Positions 55,542-63,942 of a stretch of DNA of 64,000 nucleotides are shown here, piece after piece. The position numbers were made by a program, and so were the translations under genes. The stretch is from assembly GCF_018448935.1 (NCBI RefSeq), contig NZ_RCWC01000004.1, forward strand, positions 124,001 through 188,000, written 5' to 3'. The notes beneath the pieces were generated by a model. It did no database searches, had not been told where the DNA came from, and was given only the letters and a program-made list of their open reading frames with translations. This stretch comes from Photorhabdus noenieputensis (GTDB lineage: Bacteria > Pseudomonadota > Gammaproteobacteria > Enterobacterales > Enterobacteriaceae). Numbering within the stretch: the first letter of the stretch is position 1; every line of letters begins with the position of its first letter.

Positions 55542-56909
55542 ATGGGATTAATCACAGAATGGCTGAGTGCTATTAACGGGGTAGTATTGGGAGTACCGAT
55601 GATGGTTGGTCTTCTGGGGGTTGGGTTGTTCATGCAGCTCCGCCTCTCTTTTCTGCCTATACGTAAACTAGGAACGGGTTTTAAATTACTATTTGAGCGT
55701 AATCATCAGCGAGGAGAAGGGCAGATATCGCCATTTAATGCACTGATGACAGCGCTTTCTGCCACCATTGGAACAGGTAATATCGCTGGTGTAGCTACCG
55801 CGGTTGTATTGGGTGGGCCGGGTGCACTGTTTTGGATGTGGATAACCGCATTAGTGGGTATGGCAACCAAATACTCAGAGGCGGTACTGGCAGTTCGTTT
55901 CCGTGAGGTTGACAAAAACGGTCACTATGTCGGTGGCCCCATGTATTACATAAAAAACGGTTTAGGTAAAAAATGGGCTTGGTTGGGGACGTTGTTTGCG
56001 GTATTTGGCAGTATTGCTTGTTTCGGTATCGGTAATACTGTACAGGCGAATTCTGTTGCTGATGTGCTACAAAGTAACTTCGGCGTTTCGACCACGGTAA
56101 CGGCCGTAGTATTGGCGATTCTGGTTGGCGCAGTGCTTATCGGAGGTATTAAACGTATTGCTGATGTCGCCGGTAAATTAGTGCCATTTATGACAGTTGC
56201 CTACCTTGCCGCCGGGATTATTGTTCTGGGAGTGAATGTTAGTGAGATTCCCGCTGCATTTGTTCTGATTGTTAAATCTGCATTTACACCTGTTGCAGCG
56301 CAAGGTGGCTTTGCGGGTGCAGCAGTATGGGCGGCGATTCGTTTTGGTGTAGCTCGTGGCATTTTCTCTAATGAAGCAGGATTGGGAAGTGCGCCGATTG
56401 CTCATGCAACAGCCAAAACCCAAAACCCGATTCGTCAGGGATTGATCGCTATGCTAGGTACTTTCATCGATACCATTATTGTTTGTTCTATCACTGGCTT
56501 AACGATCGTTATTACTGGCGGTTGGTTGAATGGTCAAACAGGTGCGACATTGACAGCGACTTCTTTCGCTATGGCGATTCCCGGTGGCAACTATATTGTC
56601 GCGGGTGCTCTGGTAATATTTGCCTTTACCACAATTCTTGGCTGGAGCTTTTACGGTGAAAAATGTACTCAGTATCTATTTGGGCAAAAAGCCATCACTC
56701 CTTTCCGGGTGGTATGGATTATTGCTTTAATGGTAGGTGCTACTCAGTCATTGGATTTTGTCTGGTTATTGGCAGACACATTGAATGCGATGATGGCAAT
56801 ACCGAACCTGATTGCATTAGCATTGTTGAGTCCAGTTGTTTATCGGCTGACAAAAGAACATATTAAAGATGTGAATGCAGATAGCATTGATATTAAAGCA
56901 AAATCTTGA
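55542..56909 (+). CDS. Alanine/glycine:cation symporter (AGCS family)
   Basis: A 455-residue inner-membrane symporter with about eleven hydrophobic segments. The AGCS signature occurs near residue 95 (PGALFWMWITALVGMATKYSEA, in pieces). GTGNIAGVATAVV and GGPMYYIKNGLGKKW are also conserved, as is FSNEAGLGSAPIAHA in the middle. It takes up alanine or glycine with sodium. The start at 55542 has GAGGGAATAT upstream; the frame extends 16 codons further but without family similarity. It converges with the aldehyde dehydrogenase gene at a shared terminator. Confidence 0.93.
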   Translation: MGLITEWLSAINGVVLGVPMMVGLLGVGLFMQLRLSFLPIRKLGTGFKLLFERNHQRGEGQISPFNALMTALSATIGTGNIAGVATAVVLGGPGALFWMWITALVGMATKYSEAVLAVRFREVDKNGHYVGGPMYYIKNGLGKKWAWLGTLFAVFGSIACFGIGNTVQANSVADVLQSNFGVSTTVTAVVLAILVGAVLIGGIKRIADVAGKLVPFMTVAYLAAGIIVLGVNVSEIPAAFVLIVKSAFTPVAAQGGFAGAAVWAAIRFGVARGIFSNEAGLGSAPIAHATAKTQNPIRQGLIAMLGTFIDTIIVCSITGLTIVITGGWLNGQTGATLTATSFAMAIPGGNYIVAGALVIFAFTTILGWSFYGEKCTQYLFGQKAITPFRVVWIIALMVGATQSLDFVWLLADTLNAMMAIPNLIALALLSPVVYRLTKEHIKDVNADSIDIKAKS

Positions 56910-56911
56910 AT

Positions 56912-56938
56912 AAAAGCCTTCCAACCGGAAGGCTTTTC
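56912..56938. terminator. Bidirectional terminator
   Basis: AAAAGCCTTCC and GGAAGGCTTTT form a perfect 11-pair stem with a five-base loop (AACC-type), with A and T runs on both sides. It lies between the convergent symporter and aldehyde dehydrogenase genes. Confidence 0.9.
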
Positions 56939-56954
56939 TCATCACTGATTGAAA

Positions 56955-58439
56955 TTATTCTTCACTGGTTTTGATATAGATGTTTTTGACCTGGGTGTAA
57001 GCATCCAACATCATTTTGTGTGTTTCTCTGCCAATACCTGATTTTTTGTAGCCACCGAATGGGGCGTGAGCTGGCAGTTCATGGTAAGTATTAATCCACA
57101 TACGGCCGGTTCTGACAGCTTTAGCGACGCGTAGTGCACGGTCAATATCCTGTGTCCAGACAGCGCCAGCCAAGCCATAATCAGAATCATTTGCCATTCT
57201 GATGACCTCTTCTTCTTCGCTAAATGGTATGACGGCTAATACAGGACCAAAAATCTCTTCGCGCGCGACTCGCATATCATTAGTGACATCAGTAATAATG
57301 GTTGGTTGAATAAAGAAACCATCATCATGATCTTCACCGGTCATTCGTTTACCGCCCGTTAGAATGGTTGCACCCTCTTGCTTCGCAATATCGACATATC
57401 CGAGAATTTTTTCCATTTGTTCCTGGCTGACTTGGCTTCCCATCTGAGTTTCTTTTGCTAGTGGATCACCAACTTGGATAGATTCGAATTCTACTTTCAG
57501 GGATTTGAGGAATTCATCATGAATATCTTTATGCAGGAATAACCGGGAACCTGATTCACACGCTTGACCTTGATTCAGCAAAATAGCTCTGGCCGCATAT
57601 TTTACCGCTTTTTTCATATTGGCATCAGGGAAGATAATATTGGCTGATTTACCGCCAAGCTCCAGTGTCGCAGGGATCAGCTTTTTGGCTGCGGCTTCGG
57701 CTACGGTATAACCTACTCTGGTGGAACCAGTAAATGCCACTTTTTCGATATCTTTATGATCCAAAATGGCTTGACCAACGACTGAACCGCGGCCTGTAAC
57801 AATGTTAACCACCCCGGCTGGCAGAACTTTATCCAATATTCGACCCAGTTCAAGCAGAGTGATTGGTGTCAGTGTGGCTGGATTAATCACAATGGTATTG
57901 CCTGCTGCCAGAGCAGGGGCAAGTTTCCATGCCGCCATCAGTAGTGGGAAATTCCAGGGAATTACCTGTCCGACAACACCAATGGGTTCACGGATCACCA
58001 AGCTAAGTGTATTGGCATCCAGAACTGAGGCTTCATCGGTATGGGAACGGATCACACCCGCAAAATAGCGGAACTGGTCAATGGACGCGGGTAGATCCAT
58101 ATACAGGGATTCATTTAATGGTTTGCCAGTATCCAGTGATTCAAGGATGGCAAAACGTTCTTGTTCTGCTTCTAGTAAGTCAGCAATTTTCAGCAAAGCT
58201 GATTGTCTTTCGATGGCGGAGGTTTGACTCCAGGCGTGGAAAGCTTTTTTTGCGGCGCTGACAGCAAGATCGACATCTTCCGCATTACCGGATGCATATT
58301 CAGCCAGTAGTTCTCCTGTCGCCGGGTTATAACTTTTGGTTGTTGCCTTGGATACACTATCTACCCATTGCCCGCCAATAAGCATTTTGTAGGATTCAAC
58401 GGGCAACATCTCTTTCTCAATATCGTGTAATCGTTTCAT
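56955..58439 (-). CDS. NAD(P)-dependent aldehyde dehydrogenase
   Basis: A 494-residue cytoplasmic aldehyde dehydrogenase of the betaine/aminoaldehyde-type group. The catalytic Cys294 is in NQGQACESGSRL, the general base Glu260 in LELGGKSANI, the cofactor loop is FTGST (near 237) and the oxyanion asparagine is in PWNFP (163). At residue 186 the usual lysine of the KPA motif, which contacts the cofactor adenosine ribose, is replaced by asparagine (VINPATLTP). The substrate is uncertain. It faces the symporter across a shared terminator. The start at 58439 has CTCGGAGTATATTA upstream. Confidence 0.93.
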   Translation of the reverse strand: MKRLHDIEKEMLPVESYKMLIGGQWVDSVSKATTKSYNPATGELLAEYASGNAEDVDLAVSAAKKAFHAWSQTSAIERQSALLKIADLLEAEQERFAILESLDTGKPLNESLYMDLPASIDQFRYFAGVIRSHTDEASVLDANTLSLVIREPIGVVGQVIPWNFPLLMAAWKLAPALAAGNTIVINPATLTPITLLELGRILDKVLPAGVVNIVTGRGSVVGQAILDHKDIEKVAFTGSTRVGYTVAEAAAKKLIPATLELGGKSANIIFPDANMKKAVKYAARAILLNQGQACESGSRLFLHKDIHDEFLKSLKVEFESIQVGDPLAKETQMGSQVSQEQMEKILGYVDIAKQEGATILTGGKRMTGEDHDDGFFIQPTIITDVTNDMRVAREEIFGPVLAVIPFSEEEEVIRMANDSDYGLAGAVWTQDIDRALRVAKAVRTGRMWINTYHELPAHAPFGGYKKSGIGRETHKMMLDAYTQVKNIYIKTSEE

Positions 58440-58904
58440 TAATATACTCCGAGTACTTTGGTTTAAGAATAGTTACATCGAGAATCTATCTCATTAGGTT
58501 ATTTTATTTTCCATTCTTGTTAGTAAAGAGCTAATGATTCCCTGCATATCATGTATACCCGTCATCTTTCAAGTTGCCTCTTTGTTGGCTGCACTCGCTC
58601 ACTCCGGTCACATCGTTATCTATGCTCCCGGGGATTCTCTCCCTTGCCGTCGCGATGCATCTTGAAATCCATAGGGTATATATAGTTTCATTATGTGAAT
58701 ATATTTGTGCTTTATATTTATTACTTAACTGAATTTATTTTGTCATGTTTTATATTTTTTTAGCATCAACTATAGTAGAGCACAAAATAATAGATGTCTA
58801 TTAGCACGTTATATAAAATGTTACGTATATTAACGAACGGAAATGATAAATAAATGGTGAGGTTAAGTATCCGCTGGTCTATTCCAACGGATTGAAAAAA
58901 AATA
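58440..58904. other. Intergenic region with an ERIC element
   Basis: About 465 bases. It contains ERIC copy 5 (58554-58682) and AT-rich sequence but no gene that I can support. Confidence 0.6.
58554..58682 (-). repeat. ERIC element, copy 5
   Basis: It begins TATACCCGTCATCTTTC and ends GAAATCCATAGGGTATATA. It lies upstream of the aldehyde dehydrogenase gene and downstream of the metal-chelate binding protein. Confidence 0.9.
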
Positions 58905-60041
58905 TTATTTTGCTGTAACCCAGAATATCCCGTTACCATCAAGAGCTGTAAAGGTTTTATGCAGATATAGGCTATCAGCTTGTGGATCGATATCTTCAAA
59001 TAACTTCGGATGCAGAAATTTAGCAATGATTTCAACAGCAATGATGTTAAACGGCGTATCGTAATATTGGTGGTACAGTGCTATTACTTGCTTTTCGCGA
59101 AATGCCCTTAAGACGCTTAATTTAGGGCGTGCCAGTAATTTTTTCAGTCGTTCCTGTGACTGTTTTAGATTGCTGGTGTAGCCTAATGGCACAGAGAAAC
59201 TTCCGGGGCGGACTTTATCCCAATTTGCGGTGGTCATCAGATAAAACTCAGGATTACTAACGATTAATTGCTCTTCGCTTACTTCACCATCCATGCCTGA
59301 GAACCAGCGGGCACCGAGGTTATCACCTCCTGCGGCAGTAACAAATTCACCAAAATTGCCATTTCCGAAAGTTTTACAGCAATGTTCAGCACCTAACATA
59401 CCTGCATGGCGTTCGATAAACACAGGAGGACGCTGTTCTTTACCTAGCGTGCCAACGCGTTGATTAATAATTCTCATCCTCTCTTGATAAAACTCAATAA
59501 ATTTTTGTGCATTTTCTTCTTCACTAAATACTTTCCCAAGTAAAACCATACTTGGAATTGTATTTGTTAGCGGATATTGACGGAAATCGATAAAAATAAT
59601 CGGGATACCCGCTTTTTCCAGTAAAATTATGGTTCCACTATCATTGAGCTTAGTTTGAAGACCAATATCAAAAATAACCAGATCGGGTTTATAAATCAGC
59701 GCTTTTTCGACGTTAAAATCGCTTTGATAAGGGTTAGGGAATACCGGAATATCCCGTAATTGTGGGAAGTCTTTTTCATAAACAATTGCTAAATCTGGAG
59801 ACTTAATTTCCAGTGCATTGTCCCAGGCAACAATACCTTTAAGCGGGTTATCAGGATGAAGAATATTCAGTGCAATCAATATTCGGCTGTCAGCCAGCAT
59901 AACCCGATTGACCGGCGCGTTAACTTTAACCTTTCGTCCAGCAACATCCTTGACTGTAATTTCTTTTGCTTGCGCAAAGACAGGCAGTAACATCAATATG
60001 GCAGTCAGAAAATATTTTGCAGTGCAGTGGATGATTGCCAT
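58905..60041 (-). CDS. Periplasmic iron-chelate/metal-type binding protein
   Basis: A 378-residue solute-binding protein of the siderophore/haem/B12 class (two-lobed fold joined by one helix). A signal peptide (AKYFLTAILMLLPVFAQA) leads to KEITVKDVAGRKVKVNAPVNRVMLADSR, the usual start of the first lobe. ALIYKPDLVIFD and AGIPIIFIDFRQ are also typical. The ATG at 60041 has GGAGAAATA upstream; a longer frame upstream has no signal-peptide character. Two Fur-box-like sequences lie upstream (60217 and 60332), so it is probably induced by iron starvation. No permease or ATPase gene is beside it in this window. The chelate is unknown. Confidence 0.88.
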   Translation of the reverse strand: MAIIHCTAKYFLTAILMLLPVFAQAKEITVKDVAGRKVKVNAPVNRVMLADSRILIALNILHPDNPLKGIVAWDNALEIKSPDLAIVYEKDFPQLRDIPVFPNPYQSDFNVEKALIYKPDLVIFDIGLQTKLNDSGTIILLEKAGIPIIFIDFRQYPLTNTIPSMVLLGKVFSEEENAQKFIEFYQERMRIINQRVGTLGKEQRPPVFIERHAGMLGAEHCCKTFGNGNFGEFVTAAGGDNLGARWFSGMDGEVSEEQLIVSNPEFYLMTTANWDKVRPGSFSVPLGYTSNLKQSQERLKKLLARPKLSVLRAFREKQVIALYHQYYDTPFNIIAVEIIAKFLHPKLFEDIDPQADSLYLHKTFTALDGNGIFWVTAK

Positions 60042-60216
60042 TATTTCTCCTTTGAATAAAGAACGTTCTTGGTTGAACCGCATAATTTGACAGTTGTGAT
60101 TGGTCATAAAGTGCAGTAGGAAGTCGTTATATGCTATCCATTGAATAGTTAAACGAGACGATAAACGCAAGTACGAGCACATCTAATTGGGTCCACATCT
60201 GTTTATACTAATCTTA

Positions 60217-60241
60217 AAATGATAATGATAACAATTTACAT
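60217..60241. promoter_or_regulatory. Fur box upstream of the binding-protein gene
   Basis: AATGATAATGATAACAATTT (from 60219) matches the Fur consensus GATAATGATAATCATTATC at most positions. It lies about 180 bases upstream of the binding-protein start on the same control region. Confidence 0.75.
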
Positions 60242-60331
60242 TAATCAAATGGTTTTAGTGACTTTGGTAAATAACATTTTAATTTTTTATTATTTTTAAA
60301 TAATAACAATGAGTTAAGTGGTATTTGTGAA

Positions 60332-60349
60332 TTGAGAATAATTCTCATT
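60332..60349. promoter_or_regulatory. Second Fur-box-like palindrome
   Basis: TTGAGAATAATTCTCATT has a perfect GAGAATAATTCTC core at 60334-60346, a pattern of Fur sites (GAGAATnATTCTC). It might serve a promoter in either direction. Confidence 0.65.
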
Positions 60350-60738
60350 TGATGGGGGTTATGGCAGTGGTTGGCAAAAAACAGCGGACTAAATTTGCCA
60401 AATTTTCTGGCAGATTGTGATGATTCCAACTACATTATTGAGCTGAATATTGGCAATTACTGTGGTCGTATCTGGGCCTGTCATGTTGTCGGTTGGTTGG
60501 GTGTTTTAGTCGTCTGATAGATTTAGCAGGCAGAAAGTCGTTTTTTATGCTGTTGAAGAAATAACAAATGATTATATTTTGGCATTATCGTTGCCAATCA
60601 CAAGGATAATCATCCTAGAATAGCATGATGGGAAATTTCATCTTATTGCTATTCTTTGTCGATTTGGCTAATTATAAACGGCTTATTGTTTCTGCTTCTG
60701 TTATTATTCCCTTGTTTAATATTCTGTGGGGGATGAAT

Positions 60739-61071
60739 ATGAAAAAATTGTTAGTAATTTGTTTATTAGGATCTGTATTAGCTGGTTGTGATAGCCAACC
60801 TAAAATTGATGCTTCTAATGAAATCTCGTTGAAAGCATCCATTGAGAAAGTAAGAGATACGCTACCTGATGATAAAAAAGCGAAGTTTGATGAATCAATT
60901 CAATCGGCTATGTTTAATAGTATCGATTTTAATGATTTGGTTAAGTCTGGGGCTAATGGTGACATGAAGGAATCGAAAAAAAAGTTCTATAAATTACTGG
61001 ATGGTAAAACCGCTGACCAATTGATAGCTGAAGTTGAAAAAATTGAAGCTAAGAGATCAGAAAATGAATAA
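60739..61071 (+). CDS. Small lipoprotein of unknown function
   Basis: A 110-residue predicted lipoprotein. The signal peptide MKKLLVICLLGSVLAGC ends with the lipobox LAGC (Cys17). The mature part is charged and helical (SLKASIEKVRDTLPDDKKAKF, then DQLIAEVEKIEAKRSE). It resembles the DUF6694 group of enterobacterial lipoproteins by pattern. The start at 60739 follows GGGGG at a workable distance; an ATG two codons earlier is also possible. A strong terminator follows. The function is not known. Confidence 0.82.
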   Translation: MKKLLVICLLGSVLAGCDSQPKIDASNEISLKASIEKVRDTLPDDKKAKFDESIQSAMFNSIDFNDLVKSGANGDMKESKKKFYKLLDGKTADQLIAEVEKIEAKRSENE

Positions 61072-61096
61072 TTCCTTCATAGGCTTATTCGCATTA

Positions 61097-61132
61097 AAAC
61101 GGCAATAAGGTGAAAATCTATGCCGTTTTTTT
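61097..61132 (+). terminator. Terminator of the small lipoprotein gene
   Basis: AAAACGGCA and TGCCGTTTT arms separated by 15 bases, followed by a T run. It lies 26 bases after the stop codon. Confidence 0.85.
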
Positions 61133-61227
61133 ATTATCATCAATAAGTTAAATGGAACTTAAACAAACCCACTTTCAAATTTGAATTATTACGATAATTG
61201 TTTATAATATGCGCCGCATTCTAAGTG

Positions 61228-61395
61228 CAGTATCTCGTTAGGCGAGGCTCCTATACAAACACAGGTTGCTGATCTGACGACGTCGAGAGACGCCCAAGAT
61301 TAGGACAGGATATATCGAACCAAGGTATATCCCCATGTAACTTCCTGATAATTCAGGATACGTTGTATAGTGCTAAAACTGAGACGTAGAGATAG
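61228..61395 (+). ncRNA. M-box (ykoK) magnesium riboswitch
   Basis: The leader before the magnesium transporter has the M-box signature in order: GTTAGGCGAGGCTCCTATAC (from 61237), ACACAGG, then GTCGAGAGACGCCCAAGATT, and TAGTGCTAAAACTGAGACG near the end. These are the conserved joining regions of RF00380. M-box RNAs fold with bound magnesium and shut off expression of the gene they precede. The limits are approximate. Confidence 0.93.
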
Positions 61396-61472
61396 CCGTT
61401 GTATTCTCTCATCTGGTTTCGCCCCTATTTGAGTGCTGTTTGAAGTTAACAACAGTAATAGGGACCAACATC

Positions 61473-62543
61473 ATGAAAGCCACATCCCATAAAAAAATGG
61501 ATGCATTAGCGATTGCTAATCATTCTATTAATGAAATAAATGCTGATCAGCAGCGGAAACACCAACTGAAAAATGAAGAGATAACTGTCAGCTCGTATAT
61601 GAGCCAATGTTTCATATCTGTATCTGTTGCTGATTCTGTGTTATTGGTAAAGAGTAATTTGATTGATCAGCTTGAAGGTGAACAGATCCCAACTTATTTA
61701 TATGTCATTGATGATGAAGGCTATCTTAATGGCATATTACCGGTGAAGGTGTTATTAACTGTAGCCGATGATTTATTTGTGTCAGATATTATGAGGCAAA
61801 GCTATTTTTCCGTGTCACCGGAGCAGTCGCGTCATGATGTTTATAGTTTGATAAATCACAGTGGTATGGATAGTGTTCCGGTCGTTCATTTTGGCAAATT
61901 AGTTGGGGTGCTACGACCGCAAGATATTGCTGAGCTGATCGAAGATGAAAATACGTTGGATGCTCATTTGCAGGGAGCAACTTTACCTCTGGAGCAGCCT
62001 TATCTGAGTACCAGCCCAATAACATTATGGCGTAAGCGTGTCGGGTGGTTATTATTGCTATTTGTTGCAGAGGCTTATACCGGTGCTGTGCTTAAAGCAT
62101 TTGAAGATCAACTGGAAGCGGTAATTTCTTTAGCGTTTTTTATCCCGTTACTAATAGGAACGGGGGGCAACAGTGGAACACAAATTACCTCAACCTTGGT
62201 CAGAGCAATGGCATTGGGGGAAGTGAGTTTGCGTAATTTAGGGGCAGTATTACGCAAAGAGATTTCCGCTTCATTTTTAGTTGCAGTAACGATAGGTTTT
62301 GCTGCGCTGATCCGTGCCTGGATATTAGGTGTCGGTATTGAAGTGACGATTGCTGTTAGTTTAGCTATCATTGCCATCACCCTCTGGAGCGCCATTGTTT
62401 CTTCCATTATTCCGATGGTATTGAAAAGGCTTTCTATTGATCCGGCTGTTGTATCAGCGCCTTTTATTGCCACGTTTATTGATGGTACCGGCCTGATTAT
62501 CTATTTCGAAATAGCTAAACTAGTGATGACAGAACTCGTTTAA
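61473..62543 (+). CDS. MgtE-family magnesium transporter (short form)
   Basis: A 356-residue magnesium channel of the MgtE family. Two CBS domains (about 40-165; LYVIDDEGYLNGILPVKVLL and VPVVHFGKLVGVLRPQDIAE) are followed by a C-terminal membrane domain with five helices. This domain carries the conserved GTGGNSGTQITSTLVRAMALGEV, in which the acidic and polar residues line the pore. The N-terminal MgtE_N domain of the classic 450-residue transporter is missing. I choose the ATG at 61473 with AGGGA eight bases upstream; an in-frame TTG at 61440 is less likely. The M-box leader supports magnesium as the substrate. Confidence 0.92.
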   Translation: MKATSHKKMDALAIANHSINEINADQQRKHQLKNEEITVSSYMSQCFISVSVADSVLLVKSNLIDQLEGEQIPTYLYVIDDEGYLNGILPVKVLLTVADDLFVSDIMRQSYFSVSPEQSRHDVYSLINHSGMDSVPVVHFGKLVGVLRPQDIAELIEDENTLDAHLQGATLPLEQPYLSTSPITLWRKRVGWLLLLFVAEAYTGAVLKAFEDQLEAVISLAFFIPLLIGTGGNSGTQITSTLVRAMALGEVSLRNLGAVLRKEISASFLVAVTIGFAALIRAWILGVGIEVTIAVSLAIIAITLWSAIVSSIIPMVLKRLSIDPAVVSAPFIATFIDGTGLIIYFEIAKLVMTELV

Positions 62544-62550
62544 AATTACC

Positions 62551-62583
62551 AATAAGATGCCCATGTTAATTGGGTATCTTATT
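62551..62583 (+). terminator. Likely terminator of the magnesium transporter gene
   Basis: AATAAGATGCCCA and TGGGTATCTTATT form a long stem with one mismatch around TGTTAAT-type loop, starting seven bases after the stop codon. Confidence 0.7.
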
Positions 62584-63058
62584 GATTAATAATGATTTAT
62601 TTTGTATTTCTTATCTATGATGGTAATTAAGGTTTTTGGGTTTGCTATTAATGGTATGGGTTCAAAGAATGTTTTTTAATATCTTTTTATTAGGGATGGA
62701 AATAGGATTTTTATTTAAATTAACTTCATGTTTTATATATTTAATATTGAGTTTTATTATCGGAAAATATGAATAAAATGAACGGATTTAATATAGTGAA
62801 AATATGTATACAAAATAATTAAAAAAAATAAATCATTTTATGTTCTAATGAATTTATTTATTGCATTTATAATTAATTGATATTATTTCGATAGTATTTT
62901 AAATGATTTGTTTTTAATTTAAAATTTATTTGTAGCGATAATAGAGGTTTTTTATATTGAATATGCCTGAGGTTTTAACAAAATAAAATTCTGCTTGTAC
63001 CTCAGGCATGATCAATAACACACGTCATAAGGCCAACTGCATCCGCAGAAGAAGCCCT
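62584..63058. other. AT-rich intergenic region with an inverted repeat
   Basis: About 475 bases without a gene. It is very AT-rich and includes the inverted repeat at 62963-63009 and a short GC-richer piece near 63020-63058. Confidence 0.55.
62963..63009. repeat. 11-bp inverted repeat
   Basis: ATGCCTGAGGT (62963-62973) and ACCTCAGGCAT (62999-63009) are perfect complements across 25 bases. It lies 50 bases beyond the stop of the LuxR gene, so it may act as its terminator or mark the border of an old mobile or duplicated segment. Confidence 0.6.
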
Positions 63059-63724
63059 TTAAGTTAATAAAAATTTCTCAGGTATATAGTGATAAAGATT
63101 ATTGACTCGACAATATTCTTCTAATTGAAGAGTGGAGTTAATATTTATTTTGTGATATATCCTATTTATATGGTTTTCAATTACACTGGAATCGAGATTC
63201 AATATTGTTTCAATTTGTTTTCTCGTGCATTTCTGTAAGAAAAGGAAAATAATATCCCATTCACGTTCAGTAAAAAGATCTGTCGGTGGTTGGAGCAAAA
63301 TAGATGAGGGAAGTTTATTATAATATTGATACAGACTCGTTAATGAATAGTCTTTCGCTTTCCAACAATGATATATTATACCTATACAACTTCCATCATC
63401 ATGATAAAAAGGCATCTTTTCACAAAAATAAGATGATAGAATTTGTTCTTTACCAAATACATGTGTTTCAAGTGAGCATATTCTTTGCCCTTGTTTCATT
63501 ACTTTTTGATCATGATGAATATATTCCTTTGCAAATTCAGCGCCATTCCAGGGGAGTTCATGATCATAAAGCCCACTGTAATCAAATGATGGTGAGAAGT
63601 TTTTGATAGAACTTAACGCTTTATTACCATAAATAAAACATGAAGAACTATCTTTTATTCCCCAAGGTTCATTACTTATTTCCATTGTATTGATAATCTG
63701 AGATGATATCGTACAGTTCTTCAT
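63059..63724 (-). CDS. PAS4-LuxR-type solo regulator
   Basis: A 221-residue transcription factor. The N-terminal 130 residues have the PAS4-like sensor pattern of Photorhabdus LuxR solos (NKALSSIKNFSPSFDYSG, then YDHELPWNGAEFA and LETHVFGKEQILSSYFCEKM). The C-terminal LuxR helix-turn-helix covers residues about 150-210 (LFTEREWDIIFLFLQK, then TRKQIETILNLDSSVIENHI). AAGGAG lies five bases before the ATG. No LuxI-type synthase is near. In Photorhabdus such genes occur in large clusters and are thought to sense host or other foreign signals. The ligand is unknown. Confidence 0.87.
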   Translation of the reverse strand: MKNCTISSQIINTMEISNEPWGIKDSSSCFIYGNKALSSIKNFSPSFDYSGLYDHELPWNGAEFAKEYIHHDQKVMKQGQRICSLETHVFGKEQILSSYFCEKMPFYHDDGSCIGIIYHCWKAKDYSLTSLYQYYNKLPSSILLQPPTDLFTEREWDIIFLFLQKCTRKQIETILNLDSSVIENHINRIYHKININSTLQLEEYCRVNNLYHYIPEKFLLT

Positions 63725-63942
63725 AAAAACTCCTTGATAATTTGAAGATTAAATAAACATTCTACTATGGGATTCTCTGGTGTTTTCTGGGATATAGCAA
63801 TAAAATTGACTTTTTTCATAAGAATTTTCTAGTTTTATGTATTATGACGGACTAAATTGCTGTTTATCATATTTAAAATAACGGGTTATATAGTAATACC
63901 TGTCAATCTGTTAGTTCAAAAGTACATTTATTGGTTAATTTA

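Larger units (their letters stand above)
60042..60738. other. Fur-regulated intergenic region
   Basis: About 700 bases between the binding-protein gene and the small lipoprotein gene, which diverge. It holds two Fur-box-like sites. A plus-strand frame from 60625 is only an upstream extension of the lipoprotein gene. The minus-strand frame at 60241-60429 runs through one Fur site and is not convincing. Confidence 0.55.

Noticed and set aside
60241-60429. Small minus-strand frame upstream of the metal-chelate binding protein
   Set aside because: It runs through a Fur-box palindrome and has no protein-like composition.
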